The notes under the pieces: model-generated
What the model was told of the DNA's origin: nothing
The model's input: the letters and a program-made list of their open reading frames with translations, nothing else
The model's database searches: none
In this document: one piece after another, positions 1-11,394 of the stretch
How the letters are laid out: every line of letters starts with the position of its first letter
Position numbering within the stretch: the stretch's first letter is position 1
Translations under genes and position numbers: made by a program
Assembly: GCA_023105745.1 (NCBI GenBank)
Contig: JALGQZ010000007.1
Coordinates: 2,153,592-2,217,591 of the forward strand
From: Austropuccinia psidii
Taxonomy: Eukaryota; Basidiomycota; Pucciniomycetes; Pucciniales; Sphaerophragmiaceae
DNA length: 64,000 nucleotides
Direction: 5' to 3'

Positions 1-414
1 TTCAATAACATCAAAGGATGTAAAAAGTTGAAAGACTCTTTTGCAGGACCTTTTGTGATTAAGGCCCTCCATGGAGAAAATGATGTTGAAGTAGAGTTAT
101 CTAAAGAACTTAGCAATAAGCATCCTACATTTCCAGTGAGCTTGATAAAGCCATATAAATCTAGTGATGCTGAGAAATTTCCCTTGAGGAATAAGATTCC
201 CCAAGTTATACCTCCTATTGAGACATCTGGTACTAAGAAAATTACCTAATTTCTTAAAGAAAGAAAATTAAGAACCAAAAAAGTAAGGGAATACCTTGTT
301 AGGTACAGTGACCCAACTTGTGAAGATGAATGGTTAGAAGAAAAAGATATACCAGAAGCTACCAAACTCCTCAGGAGATTCAGACACACTAGAAACACCA
401 ATATTACAAAGTAA
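1..414 (+). pseudogene. Element A1 polyprotein, 3' end (integrase tail and chromodomain-like end), broken
   Basis: Frame 1 is open from the window edge and matches the C-terminal end of the A2 polyprotein (3300-9095, minus) almost residue for residue. An in-frame TAA at 247-249 interrupts it, where A2 has a Lys-Val codon pair. The frame then continues to the natural stop TAA at 412-414 through the segment REYLVRY...DEWLEEKDI...ATKLLRRF. That segment fits a degenerate chromodomain (YLVxY, then E-W-L, then A-x-x-LLxxF). In Ty3/Gypsy chromoviruses this end of integrase guides insertion into chromatin. The rest of the element lies left of the window. A polypurine tract and an LTR follow directly, so the element identity is secure. 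Confidence 0.9.
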
Positions 415-427
415 TATTCTTTTTTAC

Positions 428-437
428 GGGGAGGGAA
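428..437 (+). other. Polypurine tract of element A1
   Basis: GGGGAGGGAA lies directly before the TGTGAGCC start of the LTR. It is the expected plus-strand DNA primer. The same arrangement is found before the LTRs of A2 (minus strand, 3149-3160) and A3 (24361-24370). Confidence 0.75.
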
Positions 438-1314
438 TGTGAGCCTTAGAGGTAATTTCATATACCCAAAAGACCACAAATACAAAATTAACATATAAAT
501 ATAAATTAAATAAATTTATTTATATTATTAAAATGAAGATCAAAATATAACTAAAAAACTATATTCAAAATAAAAAAAAAATTAATTACAATTTAAAAAT
601 AAAATTACATTAAATTTTGGAATTATAAAATTACATTTATACTTGAAAAAATTAAGTAAAAATGAAATTTTAACAAAATTGTAAAAAATAAATAAATTTT
701 CAAAAAAGTTAAATAAAAATTATTATAACTTTTCATCCAATAAATAAACATATAAAAATTATTTCACCATTGGATTCCTCATAAAAAATCAGGTGGGGCA
801 ACCTCTGAGTGAAATTCTTGTAACTCAACTCTAAATAAGCTTAAATTAAGTTTTTAGTATTTTAAATACAAAAGTTGAAAATCCTCAAAACTTTAATTTA
901 ATTCACACCACATGTGGTGCTAACCATCAATTTTTGTGTTAAAATTGAGATGTTGTGTTTAGTTTAGAAGCTATGAGGAATTGAAGTATTTTCAATTGAA
1001 TTCAATTGAAATGTCAAAATGTGTGCGTGTATTACATAAGTGAACTTTGATTTACATATGAGGTATCAATTATTACTGTATTGTACTGTACAATTCCATT
1101 GAATTACATATGTAAATTATAAGTATAATAAATGATGAGGAATTAAAGGAAAAATAAATTGGAAAGATTAAATTTGGGGGGGAAAAGGAACTTCAGCTCT
1201 AAGGAGGAGCTAGACCCCAAAATCCTTGCTGACAGGCGTGGGATGTCAAAATTCACGCAAAAGTTCATCACTTTTGGCCTGGAATTGAGCTACAGGGTCT
1301 GTGGACTCAATTGA
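438..1314 (+). repeat. Element A1 3' LTR, left half (split by A2)
   Basis: It starts TGTGAGCC, as do the other type-A LTRs. The sequence stops at 1314 in ...CAATTGA, where the minus-strand element A2 begins. It resumes at 11395, so together with 11395-12316 it forms an LTR of about 1.8 kb. It carries two perfect palindromes: 906-919 (CACCACATGTGGTG) and a 22-base one at 990-1011. Confidence 0.9.
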
Positions 1315-3148
1315 TGTAAGGTGTGGATATGAAACTTTGATTAAAAATCAAGTACTTTTCCTGTCCTCAAAATTTGTATAAGGTAAAATTCAGTTAAAAA
1401 TAGTATGAAATATTATTTTTAAGAGAAAACACGCCAATTTTATTGTTTATAACTTTATTAGTATAAAACAATAATATAAAAATTTATTGTTTTACCAACA
1501 ATAAAGATTTATCCAAAAAATACTCTACAAGAGATATTTTAAGGCTACAAAAGAAATTTCTTCAAGAGCAATTTCAATTGGAATTAATTGAGCAAAGGAC
1601 TGCAAGCAATTAATTAAAGAACAAAGTCTTTAAAAAGAATATTAAAGAGAAAACACGCCCAAAAGTGACCAGAGTGAATTTGGAAACAAAGTGACAAAGT
1701 TAACAGTGATGAAAGATGCTTTAATTCACTTTTGGGGTGGTTCAGGGGTAAAAATGATTATAAGAGTTACAAACAATGATTATAATGATTTTTTCACGTG
1801 GTTAAAAGGATTAAAATGATTTAAAAGTGGTGGTTGGAATCTTTGATTGATTGGTTTAACAGTTTTAAACTAATTAATAAAAGGAAAAGATTCTAACATG
1901 AAGAGAAAAGTGGGGCAAAGAAGACATTCTTTTATAGCCATCAATTCTCTTACTCCAAAAGTAAAATTTACTCTTGTCAGTCGTAAAAAACAGTCTGACA
2001 ACAGAAAAGCCAATTATGGCATCATTGAACCCTGGTTTAGACCAAAAAGGGCTGGTTTAAGCCATTTTTAGCCATTTTTAGCCATTTTAGACCCTTAAAT
2101 CAGCCATTACTATAGCAATACCAGGCCTAGAGCCTTCAAAACACGTCAGAATGTGTGTCAGAGTCGTAGAAACCAGTTAAAACTGTTTTTACTCTGATGG
2201 TTTTATCTTAAGGGTAGTTTTACCCTCTTGGCAACAGCTAAAACTACCCCAGTTGGTATCAAAACCTCATCATCAATTGAGTCCACAGACCCTGTAACTC
2301 AATTCCAGGCCAAAAGTGATGAACTTTTGCGTGAATTTTGACATCCCACGCCTGTCAGCAAGGATTTTGGGGGTCTAGCTCCCCCTTAGAGCTGGAGTTC
2401 CTTTTCCCCCCCAAATTTAATCTTTCCAATTTATTTTTCCTTTAATTCCTCATCATGTATTATACTTATAATTTACATATGTAATTCAATTCAATTGTAC
2501 AGTACAATACAGTAATAATTGACACCTCATATGTAAATCAAAGTTCACTTATGTAATACACGCGCACATTTTGACATTTCAATTGAATTCAATTGAAAAT
2601 ACTTCAATTCCTCATAACTTCTAAACTAAACACAACACCTCAATTTTAACACAAAAATTGATGGTTAACACCACATGTGGTGTGAATTAAATTAAGGTTT
2701 TGAGGATTTTCAACTTTTGTATTGAAAATACTAAAAACTTAATTTAAGCTTATTTAGAGTTGAGTTACAAAAATTTCACTCAGAGGTGACCCCACCTGAT
2801 TTTTTATGAGGAATCCAATGGTGAAATAAAATTTATATGTTTATTTATTGGATAAAAAGTTATAATAAATTTTATTTAATTTTTTTCCAAATTTATTTAT
2901 TTTTTCACAATTTTGTTAAAATTTCATTTTTACTTAAATTTTTCAAGTATAAATGTAATTTTATATTTACAAAATTTAAAGCAATTTTATTTTTAATTAT
3001 AATTAATTTTTTATTTTTAATATAATTTTATATTTATATTTTTTATTTTTATTTTAATAATATAAATAAATTTATTTTATTTATATTAATATGTTATTTT
3101 TTATATTTGTGGTCTTTTGGGTATATGAAATTACCTCTAAGGCTCACA
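1315..3148 (-). repeat. Element A2 3' LTR
   Basis: It runs TGTAAGGTG...GGCTCACA on the plus strand, which is TGTGAGCC...CACCTTACA in element orientation. It is 1834 bp and nearly identical to the 5' LTR at 9569-11389. Differences seen include a T/C near 1530, G/A near 1591, C/A near 2358 and T/C near 2669. Confidence 0.93.
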
Positions 3149-3160
3149 TTCCCTCCCCCT
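3149..3160 (-). other. Polypurine tract of element A2
   Basis: On the minus strand AGGGGGAGGGAA directly precedes the 3' LTR. It is the plus-strand primer site. Confidence 0.75.
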
Positions 3161-3299
3161 AAAAAAGAATATTACTTTGTAATATTGGTGTTTCTAGTGT
3201 GTCTGAATCTCCTCAGGAGTTTGGTGGCTTCTGGTATATCTTTCTCTTCTAACCATTCATCTTCACAAGTTGGGTCACTGTACCTAACAAGGTATTCCC

Positions 3300-6200
3300 T
3301 TATTTCTTGGTTCTTAATTTCCTTTCTTTAAGAACTTTGGTTATTTTCTTAGTACCAGATGTCTCAATAGGAGGTATAACTTGGGGAATCTTATTCCTCA
3401 AGGGAAATTTCTCAGCATCACTAGATTTGTATGGCTTTATCAAGCTTACTGGAAATGTAGGGTGCTTATTGCTAAGTTCTTCAGATAACTCTACTTCAAC
3501 AGCATTTTCTCCATGGAGGGCCTTAATCACAAAAGGTCCTGCAAAGGAGTCTTTTAACTTTTTACATCCTTTGATGTTATTGAAGTTAGTGGTGGATACA
3601 AGAACTAGGTCCCCCACTTTGAAATCTGGAGTTGCATGAGATTTATCCCATTTGTCTTTAGCATATGCAAAAGAGTCCTCCATGCATCTCACTGCATGCT
3701 TTCTAGCTTTGTCTAGAATTCCTTTGAAGCTAGCAGCTGTGGGATGTATTTCAATTAAGTCTTTCCTCAAGGAATCTTGGGGTAACTTGGGGTTCCATCC
3801 TTTTTCTAGAACAGCAGGAGTCTGATTGGTACTAGCATGGATTGATGTTTTATATGCTAATTCCAGTGCTGGTAACAGAGTACACGAATCATGGGTAAAT
3901 CCATCACAATCTTTGAATTCAAGGCCATATGCACAAAATCTTCTCACCATGTCCTCTAAGGTTTGGATCATTCTTTCAGCCAGACCATCAGTTTGTGGGT
4001 GGTAGGCTGTAGAGAAAGACAGTTTTGTGCCAAATAATTGGTGAAGATTTGTCCATAGAGCTGAAGTGAATTTAGGATCTCTATCACTGATGATATTTGT
4101 AAATATCCCAGTCCATGACACTACTCTATTCCATATCAGAAGAGCTGTATCCATGGCTGTATCATCTTTGTGACATGGTAAAAAGATTGGAGTTTTACTG
4201 AATCTGTCCACAATTACTAGGCAAGCATTATAGCTCCTGTCACCTCCTGGTGGTAGGCCAGTTACCCAATCCATATGGACAATTTCCCAAGGTCTGTTTG
4301 GTTCTTGGATTTTCATCATATTTCCAAGTCTTTTGCCAGTGGATTTATTTGCCTTTTGGCATCTGTCACAGGTTTTGCAATATTCTGCAACATCTTTTTG
4401 CCACATTGGCCACCATATGCAGGTCTTTACTTTCTCTCTTGTTCTGTCCTCAGAAAGATGTCCTGAAAAGGGACTATCATGGCATTCTTTCAGTACAAGA
4501 TTGATTAATGACCTGTCTACAACTGTCATGACACATGTGTGCTTGGTTCTGTGGTAAATTATACCATCCAGTAGGTGAAATCTCCCTTCATTATAAGATT
4601 TTCTCCATACTTCATCCAAGGCATGTATTAGAGAGTTGTCTTTACAGTCTTTGTTAAGTAATTGGCATAAGATGCTACAATTCTTATCTTGAGTGTAACT
4701 ATTTCTGACTTCTTCAAAGAAGGTGGTGTTCAAGTCTGTAACACTTATTCCTTCTATTGGAATTTGTGGTGAAGCTTCTTCTGGAACATAAGCAGGATTA
4801 TCAATGTTATTTGGTAATGGCCATCTGCTTAGTCCATCTGCATTCTTATGAATATTCCCATCCTTATGAACAATAGTCATATTGCCTCTGTATTCTTGTA
4901 TGGCTATTTGCCATCTGAGCATGTGTCTGTTAGGTGTTTTCATGTTCAAAAGTGATTTCACAGCTGTACAATCTGTTATTACTTCAAAAACACATCCCTC
5001 TAAGAAATAGTTCAATTTCTCTAAGGCCCAGACAAGGCATAGACATTCCATTTGACTTGCTCCATATCTGGCTTCAGTTGGTTTGATTTGCCTGGATATG
5101 AAACATATTGGTCCTTCTACAGGTTTGTCATTTATGATCTGAACTTGGTGAAGTGCAGCACCTAGTCCATCCCCCGATGCATCAATATACAGTTTGAAAG
5201 GCAATTTAAAGTCTGGCATCAGTAAGAGTGGAGCAGTGGTCAATGCTTCTCTTAGAGACTCAAAAGCTTTGACTCTGTCAACAGTCATCTCAAATACTGT
5301 GTCTTTGTCACACAACTTATAAAGTGGTCTTGCTATGGATGCAAAGTCTTTAATGTGTTGCCTGTAATATCCTGCAAAACCTAAGAATGACTGAATTTCC
5401 TTCTTATTCTGAGGCATGGGTTTTAACAATACTGCTGCAACTTTGTTTTTATCAATTCCAAGGGACAAACCAGATACAACATGTCCTAGTGCCTTAAGTT
5501 CTTTAAATCCAAAATGACATTTCTTCAAGGAGATTTTCATGTTTACTGATTGGATTTTTGTCAAAACTCTTGATAATCTGTACATGTGCTCCTCCCAAGT
5601 CTTTGAACAGATAATAATGTCATCAATGTAAATGATTAACCATCCCTCTGAGAGTTCTTCAGGGAAGATTTCATTCATCATTCTTTGGAAGTGTGAAGGT
5701 GCATTTTTGATACCAAAGGGCATCCTTAAGTATTCATACACTCCACAATGAACAATAATTCTCAAATATTTTCTTGCTCTTGGTGTTACTACATTTTGAT
5801 GGAATCCTTTAAGGGCATCCATAGTGGTTATATACACTGCTTGAGATATTTGAGTAAGGGCAATTTGGATTTTTGGTATTGGGTATCTGTCTGGAACAGT
5901 GTAAGTGTTCAGAGCTCTAAAGTCCCCAACCATTCTGGATTTTCCATTATGCCACGCCACTATGACTGGTGTAGTTATTTCTACTTCCTCATTGTGGCCT
6001 ACTTTTCTTATTACACCAAGGTCTAGAAGTTCTTTGATATGAATTTCTAGAGCTTCTCTTGATTTTGGACTTGCTGGATAAGCAGGTCTTCTTAAGAGTG
6101 GTGGATAAGGTCTCTCAATGTTAAGAATGATGTCAACTTCATGACCAATAATTGCTCCCAGGGGTTCTTTGTCTGTAGCAAATGCTCCTCTGTGGTCATA

Positions 6201-9095
6201 CAAAAGGGAAGAAAGTTCATTTTCTTGCTTATCAGTCAGATGAAGGCTTATTTCAGCCTCACTTAACTGTTCGGACTTGAATTTCTCTAACTCTAAGTTG
6301 ACTGGTGATACTTTGTTTACTGTAATTTGTCTTTTAAAGGGTAAAAAGGCAAATTTCTGGCGCTTATTGTCTCCAATTGTAAAGTATCTGTCTTTGTTAT
6401 TATGTAAATCTATTCCATACATGATTAAATAGTCATTTCCCAATATAAAATGGGTACTAGAGCAATTTTCCATAACAACAAATTCAACTGTGATCCTTAA
6501 ATTCCCATTTATGTGTGGGAATATGACATTGGTCTCAAAGATTCCTAATGCTTTCATTGGGTTACTTGCACTGTTGAATTTTATACCATCAATTGGTAAC
6601 AATTGGTCTTCAAAATTTGGTACACAAGTCTTAAGAAAAGATTTTCCAACACAAGAGCAGAAGGCTCCTGGGTCAAGCAAAAGTTTGGTGGGTTTGTTAT
6701 CAATCACCACTTCTGTTATACAGGAGTTACCAGCTGTATAACCTTTTCCTCTGTTTGGTTTTGTCTTCATAAGTTGTGCATCTTGAACTTTTGATAAATC
6801 AACTTGACCATTGCTCAATTGTGGTAAGTGGGAATAAGATTCCATGATGTCAAAAGTGGCATTGATATTTTCTATATCTTTTGAAGATTCAGAGAATATG
6901 GATGACTTATCATCTGAATTGTCTTCAATTATGTCTTCTTTTTCAACATCTGGTTCTTTTTCAATGTCAATTTCATTGATTTTCCCCATTTTTGGACATG
7001 TATTGGCTAAATGGGTGGTGCTTTGGCAAATATGGCATTTTCTGACTGTATCTGCAGATTTATATTTAATATTACTAGAATTTTCTTTGGGGTTTTTGTC
7101 CACAGAATCTTTCCAAGGTGTATTAAACCTTGTTTTAAGATTCACCCTACTAGAACCAATTTTGGTTCTGGTGGTTACTTCTTCTAGTATATTGATAATA
7201 TCCTCTGCTGAAGATTGTTCAGTAGTCCTGCTTTTGACAGCATGCTCTAAGTCACCTCCACATTGTCTCAGAATTTTCCTATGGATCATAAATTCTGACA
7301 TGTCAGGATATAATGCTGTTAATCTGTCCTTTTGTTGGCAAAACCATGGTAAAGCTTTGTCTTTATCAGCATTAAATTTGGCAGATTCAAAGGCTGTTTC
7401 AACTTTAAACCTCCAAGCATCATTTGCCCATTTGTTGATGATTTGGGTTTTCCACCAAGTCCAACTCTGGTGTCCATGTGCTTGTCTTATTTTGATGTAC
7501 CATCTGTGAGCTGATCTGGTAAACAAGGTGTTAAACCTGGCTGTTACCAATCTGTCTGGTAATTCAAAATCCTCTTTGATCATGTCAATACCTCTAATGA
7601 ATTCCATATGGTCATACTCTCCTTCACCACTGAAGTGAGGCCATTCTTTAAGTTTTGGAACTTCTTTCAAGAGTGCTTGGCCCATTGATGGTTCCAAGTT
7701 ATGAAAAGAAGTGGATAATTCATTTTTTAATTGTGAATTATCAGGATCCAATACTTGTGGATTTGAAATTCTTGTGCCCTCATTTTGATTTAGAGGTGTA
7801 GACATTCTTGGTAAGGTGTTCAGTAATTGTTCAATGTCATTCATTTTACTGTTGCTACACCTTTGGGAATTTCTGTATTCATGTTGGAAGCTTTGTATTA
7901 AATTTATTACTTCAATTTTATACATGTCTTCCTTATGTGTCAGTTCTTGCCATAACTCTGTCTGTCTTGTATTATCAGCAGTGACTTGATTCAATTTCAT
8001 TGATAATTTTGATACTTCTTCTTGTGAAGCATCAAAACACTTTTTCAAGGCAATGGTATATGTCTTTACTTCAGTAAATGAATTTGAAATGTCATCAAGG
8101 ACTTTCTTGTTATCTGTTTTGATAATATTTATGGCTTGTTTAATTCTTGTTTCAATCATGTCATCAATATTGAGTTTAGAATATTTATCTGTTAATTCTT
8201 TAATAATGGCAGATTGTTCATTTATCTTAATGTTAGAAGAATTGTCATTATTAGAATGTTTAATTGTTCTTAAAACTTTTTCAAAACACATAAGTGTTTC
8301 ATTAATTTGGCACAGACTCAGGTTGTTTGTTTTAATGTTGTTACAAATGGTGTCATTTTTATCAGAAAGATGTTTTTTCACGTCATTTATAGCATTATAC
8401 AACTCTGGGATGGAATCAAATATGTCAGAAATCATTTCTGGAACCTTAATCTGGCTTCCTCCTTCTTCTGTAATTCCATCATGGTTCTGGCCATCTGAAA
8501 TACATTTTCCATGGCATCCTGCTGAATCTTTGGGATTCTGTAGCCCTGGCTGTAAGGGTTTGGGGCTGGTGCCTTCCCTTTGCCCTTGTTTGGAGTTTGT
8601 GGCTGCTTTTTCACGTTGGAATTGCTGCTGCTGGCCACTGGGGCTGTTTTTGGCACTGGTTTGGCTGGTGGAGGGTTGTTTTTCCTCCATTCTAGTGTCA
8701 AAAGCATCATGTTTTTCTTCTCCATCAATGGATGCCATCCATTGAGCAATTTGCAAGTGTTGGGATGGCCCAAGAATTTTCTTACTGTCAGGTAAGAATT
8801 CATGCAATTCTTCCACAGGTCTGCAAGGATCTGGTACTCCTTGAATTGGAGTGCATTGTTGTATGCACTGTGGCTGGCTTTGTATATGTCCACAGAGGCT
8901 TGTTGTGGCGGTGTCAGCTCTTTTTGAAGGTAAAATGGTATTATCAGCTTCAGAATGACCCATTTTAGTTGTTTGGAAGTCATCAACTGACCCTTTTCCT
9001 TCTGTACCTGGTTGGCCTCTGCCATAATCACGTCTATTACCTTTTTGGGAGCTGCTTGAGGGGTTGTAGCTGGCTCCTGACCTGGTTGAAGGCAT
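3300..9095 (-). CDS. Gag-Pol polyprotein of Ty3/Gypsy element A2 (1931 codons)
   Basis: One long frame starts with ATG at 9095. Domains in order: a Gag region with coiled-coil-like, Lys/Asn-rich stretches (about 200-650); a zinc knuckle C-x2-C-x4-H-x4-C ([14 protein letters not shown], ~685-698); an aspartic protease with LLLDPGAF (~807), where DPG replaces the usual DSG/DTG; reverse transcriptase with YIDD (~1156); RNase H with the DASGDG motif (~1303); integrase with an HHCC finger (~1540-1580) and core residues in MDW (~1607), SDRD (~1671) and the Glu of LAERM (~1708). The product would copy and integrate the element. The frame stops at 3300-3302 because one G is missing from the AAGAAAG/TAAGG context seen in A1 and A3. 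Without that deletion it would run to 3172 and add a chromodomain-like tail. Overlapping frames on the plus strand here are shadows. Confidence 0.95.
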   Translation of the reverse strand: MPSTRSGASYNPSSSSQKGNRRDYGRGQPGTEGKGSVDDFQTTKMGHSEADNTILPSKRADTATTSLCGHIQSQPQCIQQCTPIQGVPDPCRPVEELHEFLPDSKKILGPSQHLQIAQWMASIDGEEKHDAFDTRMEEKQPSTSQTSAKNSPSGQQQQFQREKAATNSKQGQREGTSPKPLQPGLQNPKDSAGCHGKCISDGQNHDGITEEGGSQIKVPEMISDIFDSIPELYNAINDVKKHLSDKNDTICNNIKTNNLSLCQINETLMCFEKVLRTIKHSNNDNSSNIKINEQSAIIKELTDKYSKLNIDDMIETRIKQAINIIKTDNKKVLDDISNSFTEVKTYTIALKKCFDASQEEVSKLSMKLNQVTADNTRQTELWQELTHKEDMYKIEVINLIQSFQHEYRNSQRCSNSKMNDIEQLLNTLPRMSTPLNQNEGTRISNPQVLDPDNSQLKNELSTSFHNLEPSMGQALLKEVPKLKEWPHFSGEGEYDHMEFIRGIDMIKEDFELPDRLVTARFNTLFTRSAHRWYIKIRQAHGHQSWTWWKTQIINKWANDAWRFKVETAFESAKFNADKDKALPWFCQQKDRLTALYPDMSEFMIHRKILRQCGGDLEHAVKSRTTEQSSAEDIINILEEVTTRTKIGSSRVNLKTRFNTPWKDSVDKNPKENSSNIKYKSADTVRKCHICQSTTHLANTCPKMGKINEIDIEKEPDVEKEDIIEDNSDDKSSIFSESSKDIENINATFDIMESYSHLPQLSNGQVDLSKVQDAQLMKTKPNRGKGYTAGNSCITEVVIDNKPTKLLLDPGAFCSCVGKSFLKTCVPNFEDQLLPIDGIKFNSASNPMKALGIFETNVIFPHINGNLRITVEFVVMENCSSTHFILGNDYLIMYGIDLHNNKDRYFTIGDNKRQKFAFLPFKRQITVNKVSPVNLELEKFKSEQLSEAEISLHLTDKQENELSSLLYDHRGAFATDKEPLGAIIGHEVDIILNIERPYPPLLRRPAYPASPKSREALEIHIKELLDLGVIRKVGHNEEVEITTPVIVAWHNGKSRMVGDFRALNTYTVPDRYPIPKIQIALTQISQAVYITTMDALKGFHQNVVTPRARKYLRIIVHCGVYEYLRMPFGIKNAPSHFQRMMNEIFPEELSEGWLIIYIDDIIICSKTWEEHMYRLSRVLTKIQSVNMKISLKKCHFGFKELKALGHVVSGLSLGIDKNKVAAVLLKPMPQNKKEIQSFLGFAGYYRQHIKDFASIARPLYKLCDKDTVFEMTVDRVKAFESLREALTTAPLLLMPDFKLPFKLYIDASGDGLGAALHQVQIINDKPVEGPICFISRQIKPTEARYGASQMECLCLVWALEKLNYFLEGCVFEVITDCTAVKSLLNMKTPNRHMLRWQIAIQEYRGNMTIVHKDGNIHKNADGLSRWPLPNNIDNPAYVPEEASPQIPIEGISVTDLNTTFFEEVRNSYTQDKNCSILCQLLNKDCKDNSLIHALDEVWRKSYNEGRFHLLDGIIYHRTKHTCVMTVVDRSLINLVLKECHDSPFSGHLSEDRTREKVKTCIWWPMWQKDVAEYCKTCDRCQKANKSTGKRLGNMMKIQEPNRPWEIVHMDWVTGLPPGGDRSYNACLVIVDRFSKTPIFLPCHKDDTAMDTALLIWNRVVSWTGIFTNIISDRDPKFTSALWTNLHQLFGTKLSFSTAYHPQTDGLAERMIQTLEDMVRRFCAYGLEFKDCDGFTHDSCTLLPALELAYKTSIHASTNQTPAVLEKGWNPKLPQDSLRKDLIEIHPTAASFKGILDKARKHAVRCMEDSFAYAKDKWDKSHATPDFKVGDLVLVSTTNFNNIKGCKKLKDSFAGPFVIKALHGENAVEVELSEELSNKHPTFPVSLIKPYKSSDAEKFPLRNKIPQVIPPIETSGTKKITKVLKERKLRTKK

Positions 9096-9128
9096 AATTA
9101 TGGTTAAAAAAGGCTTAAAATAGTATTT

Positions 9129-9365
9129 TTACGTCAAAAACTTACTATTGGCCAAATTTTTGGCTTTCTGAAGTGTATTACTTATATCCAAGTTAATTAA
9201 TTCAGAAGATATTGGTTCAGGTTGATTATTTTGAGTCACAATAACAGTACTATTATGATCAGAATTAACAGTACTGGCAGGGATAATGCTGGTTACTGTT
9301 GAGGCTGTTTCAATGTTTTCTTGTCTTACCACGTTGTCAGACACTAAAATTAATGAAAAAGCCAA
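9129..9365 (-). other. Leader open frame of A2, possible 5' exon joined to gag
   Basis: A 78-codon open stretch lies between the 5' LTR and the polyprotein ATG. It has no ATG at its start (the frame opens after a TAA at about 9366 with TTG), so it is not a simple upstream gene. A perfect 5' splice signal GTAAGT starts at 9145. Splicing from there to the CAG that ends at 9077 would remove 69 nt and join this frame in phase to the polyprotein a few codons after its ATG. A pyrimidine-rich stretch ending in TTTTAG near 9350 could be an acceptor for a further upstream exon. Splicing is an inference. Confidence 0.35.
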
Positions 9366-9548
9366 TTAATTAAGTAAAAAAAGGTTATTTCAAAAAAGAA
9401 ATAAAAATATAAGCCTCACTTATAATATGAAAAAAATTATTTTTTATGGGTTTTTTTTTGAATTATAAGTATTTTTTATATGTTTTTAAATTTTTCAATA
9501 TAAGAGAAAAGATTTAAAAAGAGTAAAAAAATATGTCACAGGTAAAAT

Positions 9549-9566
9549 ATCACGGCTGGGCCCCCA
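9549..9566 (-). other. Candidate primer-binding site of A2
   Basis: Two bases after the 5' LTR, the minus strand reads TGGGGGCCCAGCCGTGAT. Its complement ends in CCA and splits into a T-stem strand, a seven-base acceptor strand and a C discriminator. That fits a tRNA with C73, such as eukaryotic tRNA-Pro. The tRNA identity is a guess from structure. Confidence 0.45.
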
Positions 9567-9568
9567 AA

Positions 9569-11389
9569 TGTAAGGTGTGGATATGAAACTTTGATTAAAA
9601 ATCAAGTACTTTTCCTGTCCTCAAAATTTGTATAAGGTAAAATTCAGTTAAAAATAGTATGAAATATTATTTTTAAGAGAAAACACGCCAATTTTATTGT
9701 TTATAACTTTATTAGTATAAAACAATAATATAAAAATTTATTGTTTTACCAACAATAAAGATTTATCCAAAAAATATTCTACAAGAGATATTTTAAGGCT
9801 ACAAAAGAAATTTCTTCAAGAGCAATTTCAATTGGAATTAATTGAGCAAAGAACTGCAAGCAATTAATTAAAGAACAAAGTCTTTAAAAAGAATATTAAA
9901 GAGAAAACACGCCCAAAAGTGACCAGAGTGAATTTGGAAACAAAGTGACAAAGTTAACAGTGATGAAAGATGCTTTAATTCACTTTTGGGGTGGTTCAGG
10001 GGTAAAAATGATTATAAGAGTTACAAACAATGATTATAATGATTTTTTCACGTGGTTAAAAGGATTAAAATGATTTAAAAGTGGTGGTTGGAATCTTTGA
10101 TTGATTGGTTTAACAGTTTTAAACTAATTAATAAAAGGAAAAGATTCTAACATGAAGAGAAAAGTGGGGCAAAGAAGACATTCTTTTATAGCCATCAATT
10201 CTCTTACTCCAAAAGTAAAATTTACTCTTGTCAGTCGTAAAAAACAGTCTGACAACAGAAAAGCCAATTATGGCATCATTGAACCCTGGTTTAGACCAAA
10301 AAGGGCTGGTTTAAGCCATTTTTAGCCATTTTTAGCCATTTTAGACCCTTAAATCAGCCATTACTATAGCAATACCAGGCCTAGAGCCTTCAAAACACGT
10401 CAGAATGTGTGTCAGAGTCGTAGAAACCAGTTAAAACTGTTTTTACTCTGATGGTTTTATCTTAAGGGTAGTTTTACCCTCTTGGCAACAGCTAAAACTA
10501 CCCCAGTTGGTATCAAAACCTCATCATCAATTGAGTCCACAGACCCTGTAACTCAATTCCAGGCCAAAAGTGATGAACTTTTGCGTGAATTTTGACATCC
10601 CACGCCTGTCAGAAAGGATTTTGGGGGTCTAGCTCCCCCTTAGAGCTGGAGTTCCTTTTCCCCCCCAAATTTAATCTTTCCAATTTATTTTTCCTTTAAT
10701 TCCTCATCATGTATTATACTTATAATTTACATATGTAATTCAATTCAATTGTACAGTACAATACAGTAATAATTGACACCTCATATGTAAATCAAAGTTC
10801 ACTTATGTAATACACGCGCACATTTTGACATTTCAATTGAATTCAATTGAAAATACTTCAATTCCTCATAACTTCTAAACTAAACACAACACCTCAATTT
10901 TAACACAAAAATTGATGGTTAATACCACATGTGGTGTGAATTAAATTAAGGTTTTGAGGATTTTCAACTTTTGTATTGAAAATACTAAAAACTTAATTTA
11001 AGCTTATTTAGAGTTGAGTTACAAAAATTTCACTCAGAGGTGACCCCACCTGATTTTTTATGAGGAATCCAATGGTGAAATAAAATTTATATGTTTATTT
11101 ATTGGATAAAAAGTTATAATAAATTTTATTTAATTTTTTTCCAAATTTATTTATTTTTTCACAATTTTGTTAAAATTTCATTTTTACTTAAATTTTTCAA
11201 GTATAAATGTAATTTTATATTTACAAAATTTAAAGTAATTTTATTTTTAATTATAATTAATTTTTTATTTTTAATATAATTTTATATTTTTATTTTAATA
11301 ATATAAAGAAATTCATTTTATTTATATTAATATGTTATTTTTTATATTTGTGGTCTTTTGGGTATATGAAATTACCTCTAAGGCTCACA
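9569..11389 (-). repeat. Element A2 5' LTR
   Basis: 1821 bp, TG...CA ends, matching the 3' LTR. It holds the promoter (TATA box at 10183-10190) about 1.2 kb into the LTR, which implies a long U3 and about 0.6 kb of R plus U5. Confidence 0.93.
10183..10190 (-). promoter_or_regulatory. TATA box of the type-A LTR
   Basis: The minus strand reads GGCTATAAAAGAATG. TATAAAAG is a strong TATA match. It is kept in the 3' LTR and, with small changes, in A1 (TTATAAAAGAAT near 11709). Transcription would start about 30 bases downstream, near 10155. Confidence 0.5.
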
Positions 11390-11394
11390 ATTGA

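Larger units (their letters stand above)
1315..11389 (-). mobile_element. Element A2: full-length Ty3/Gypsy LTR retrotransposon, near intact
   Basis: This is a 10.1-kb element read on the minus strand: 5' LTR 9569-11389, PBS 9549-9566, leader, gag-pol frame 9095-3300, PPT 3149-3160 and 3' LTR 1315-3148. The ends are TG...CA. The five bases ATTGA occur on both sides (1310-1314 and 11390-11394), a clean target-site duplication inside the LTR of A1. The two LTRs differ by only a few substitutions and one ~13-base length change in a T/A-rich tract near 3040, so the insertion is recent. The order protease-RT-RNase H-integrase defines Ty3/Gypsy. The main defect is a one-base deletion near 3302 that ends the frame about 43 codons early. 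Confidence 0.95.

Noticed and set aside
2837..3025. 62-codon Phe/Ile/Lys-rich frame, repeated at 11091-11279
   Set aside because: It lies in the A/T tract of the A2 LTRs; the duplication is simply the LTR pair.
6844..8745. Long plus-strand frames (221 and 230 codons) opposite the A2 gag region
   Set aside because: They lie entirely opposite a continuous, motif-bearing polyprotein frame and show no motif of their own.
9129..9365. Independent envelope-like or accessory gene in the leader of A2
   Set aside because: No ATG, no signal peptide or membrane segment; a leader exon or chance frame is simpler.
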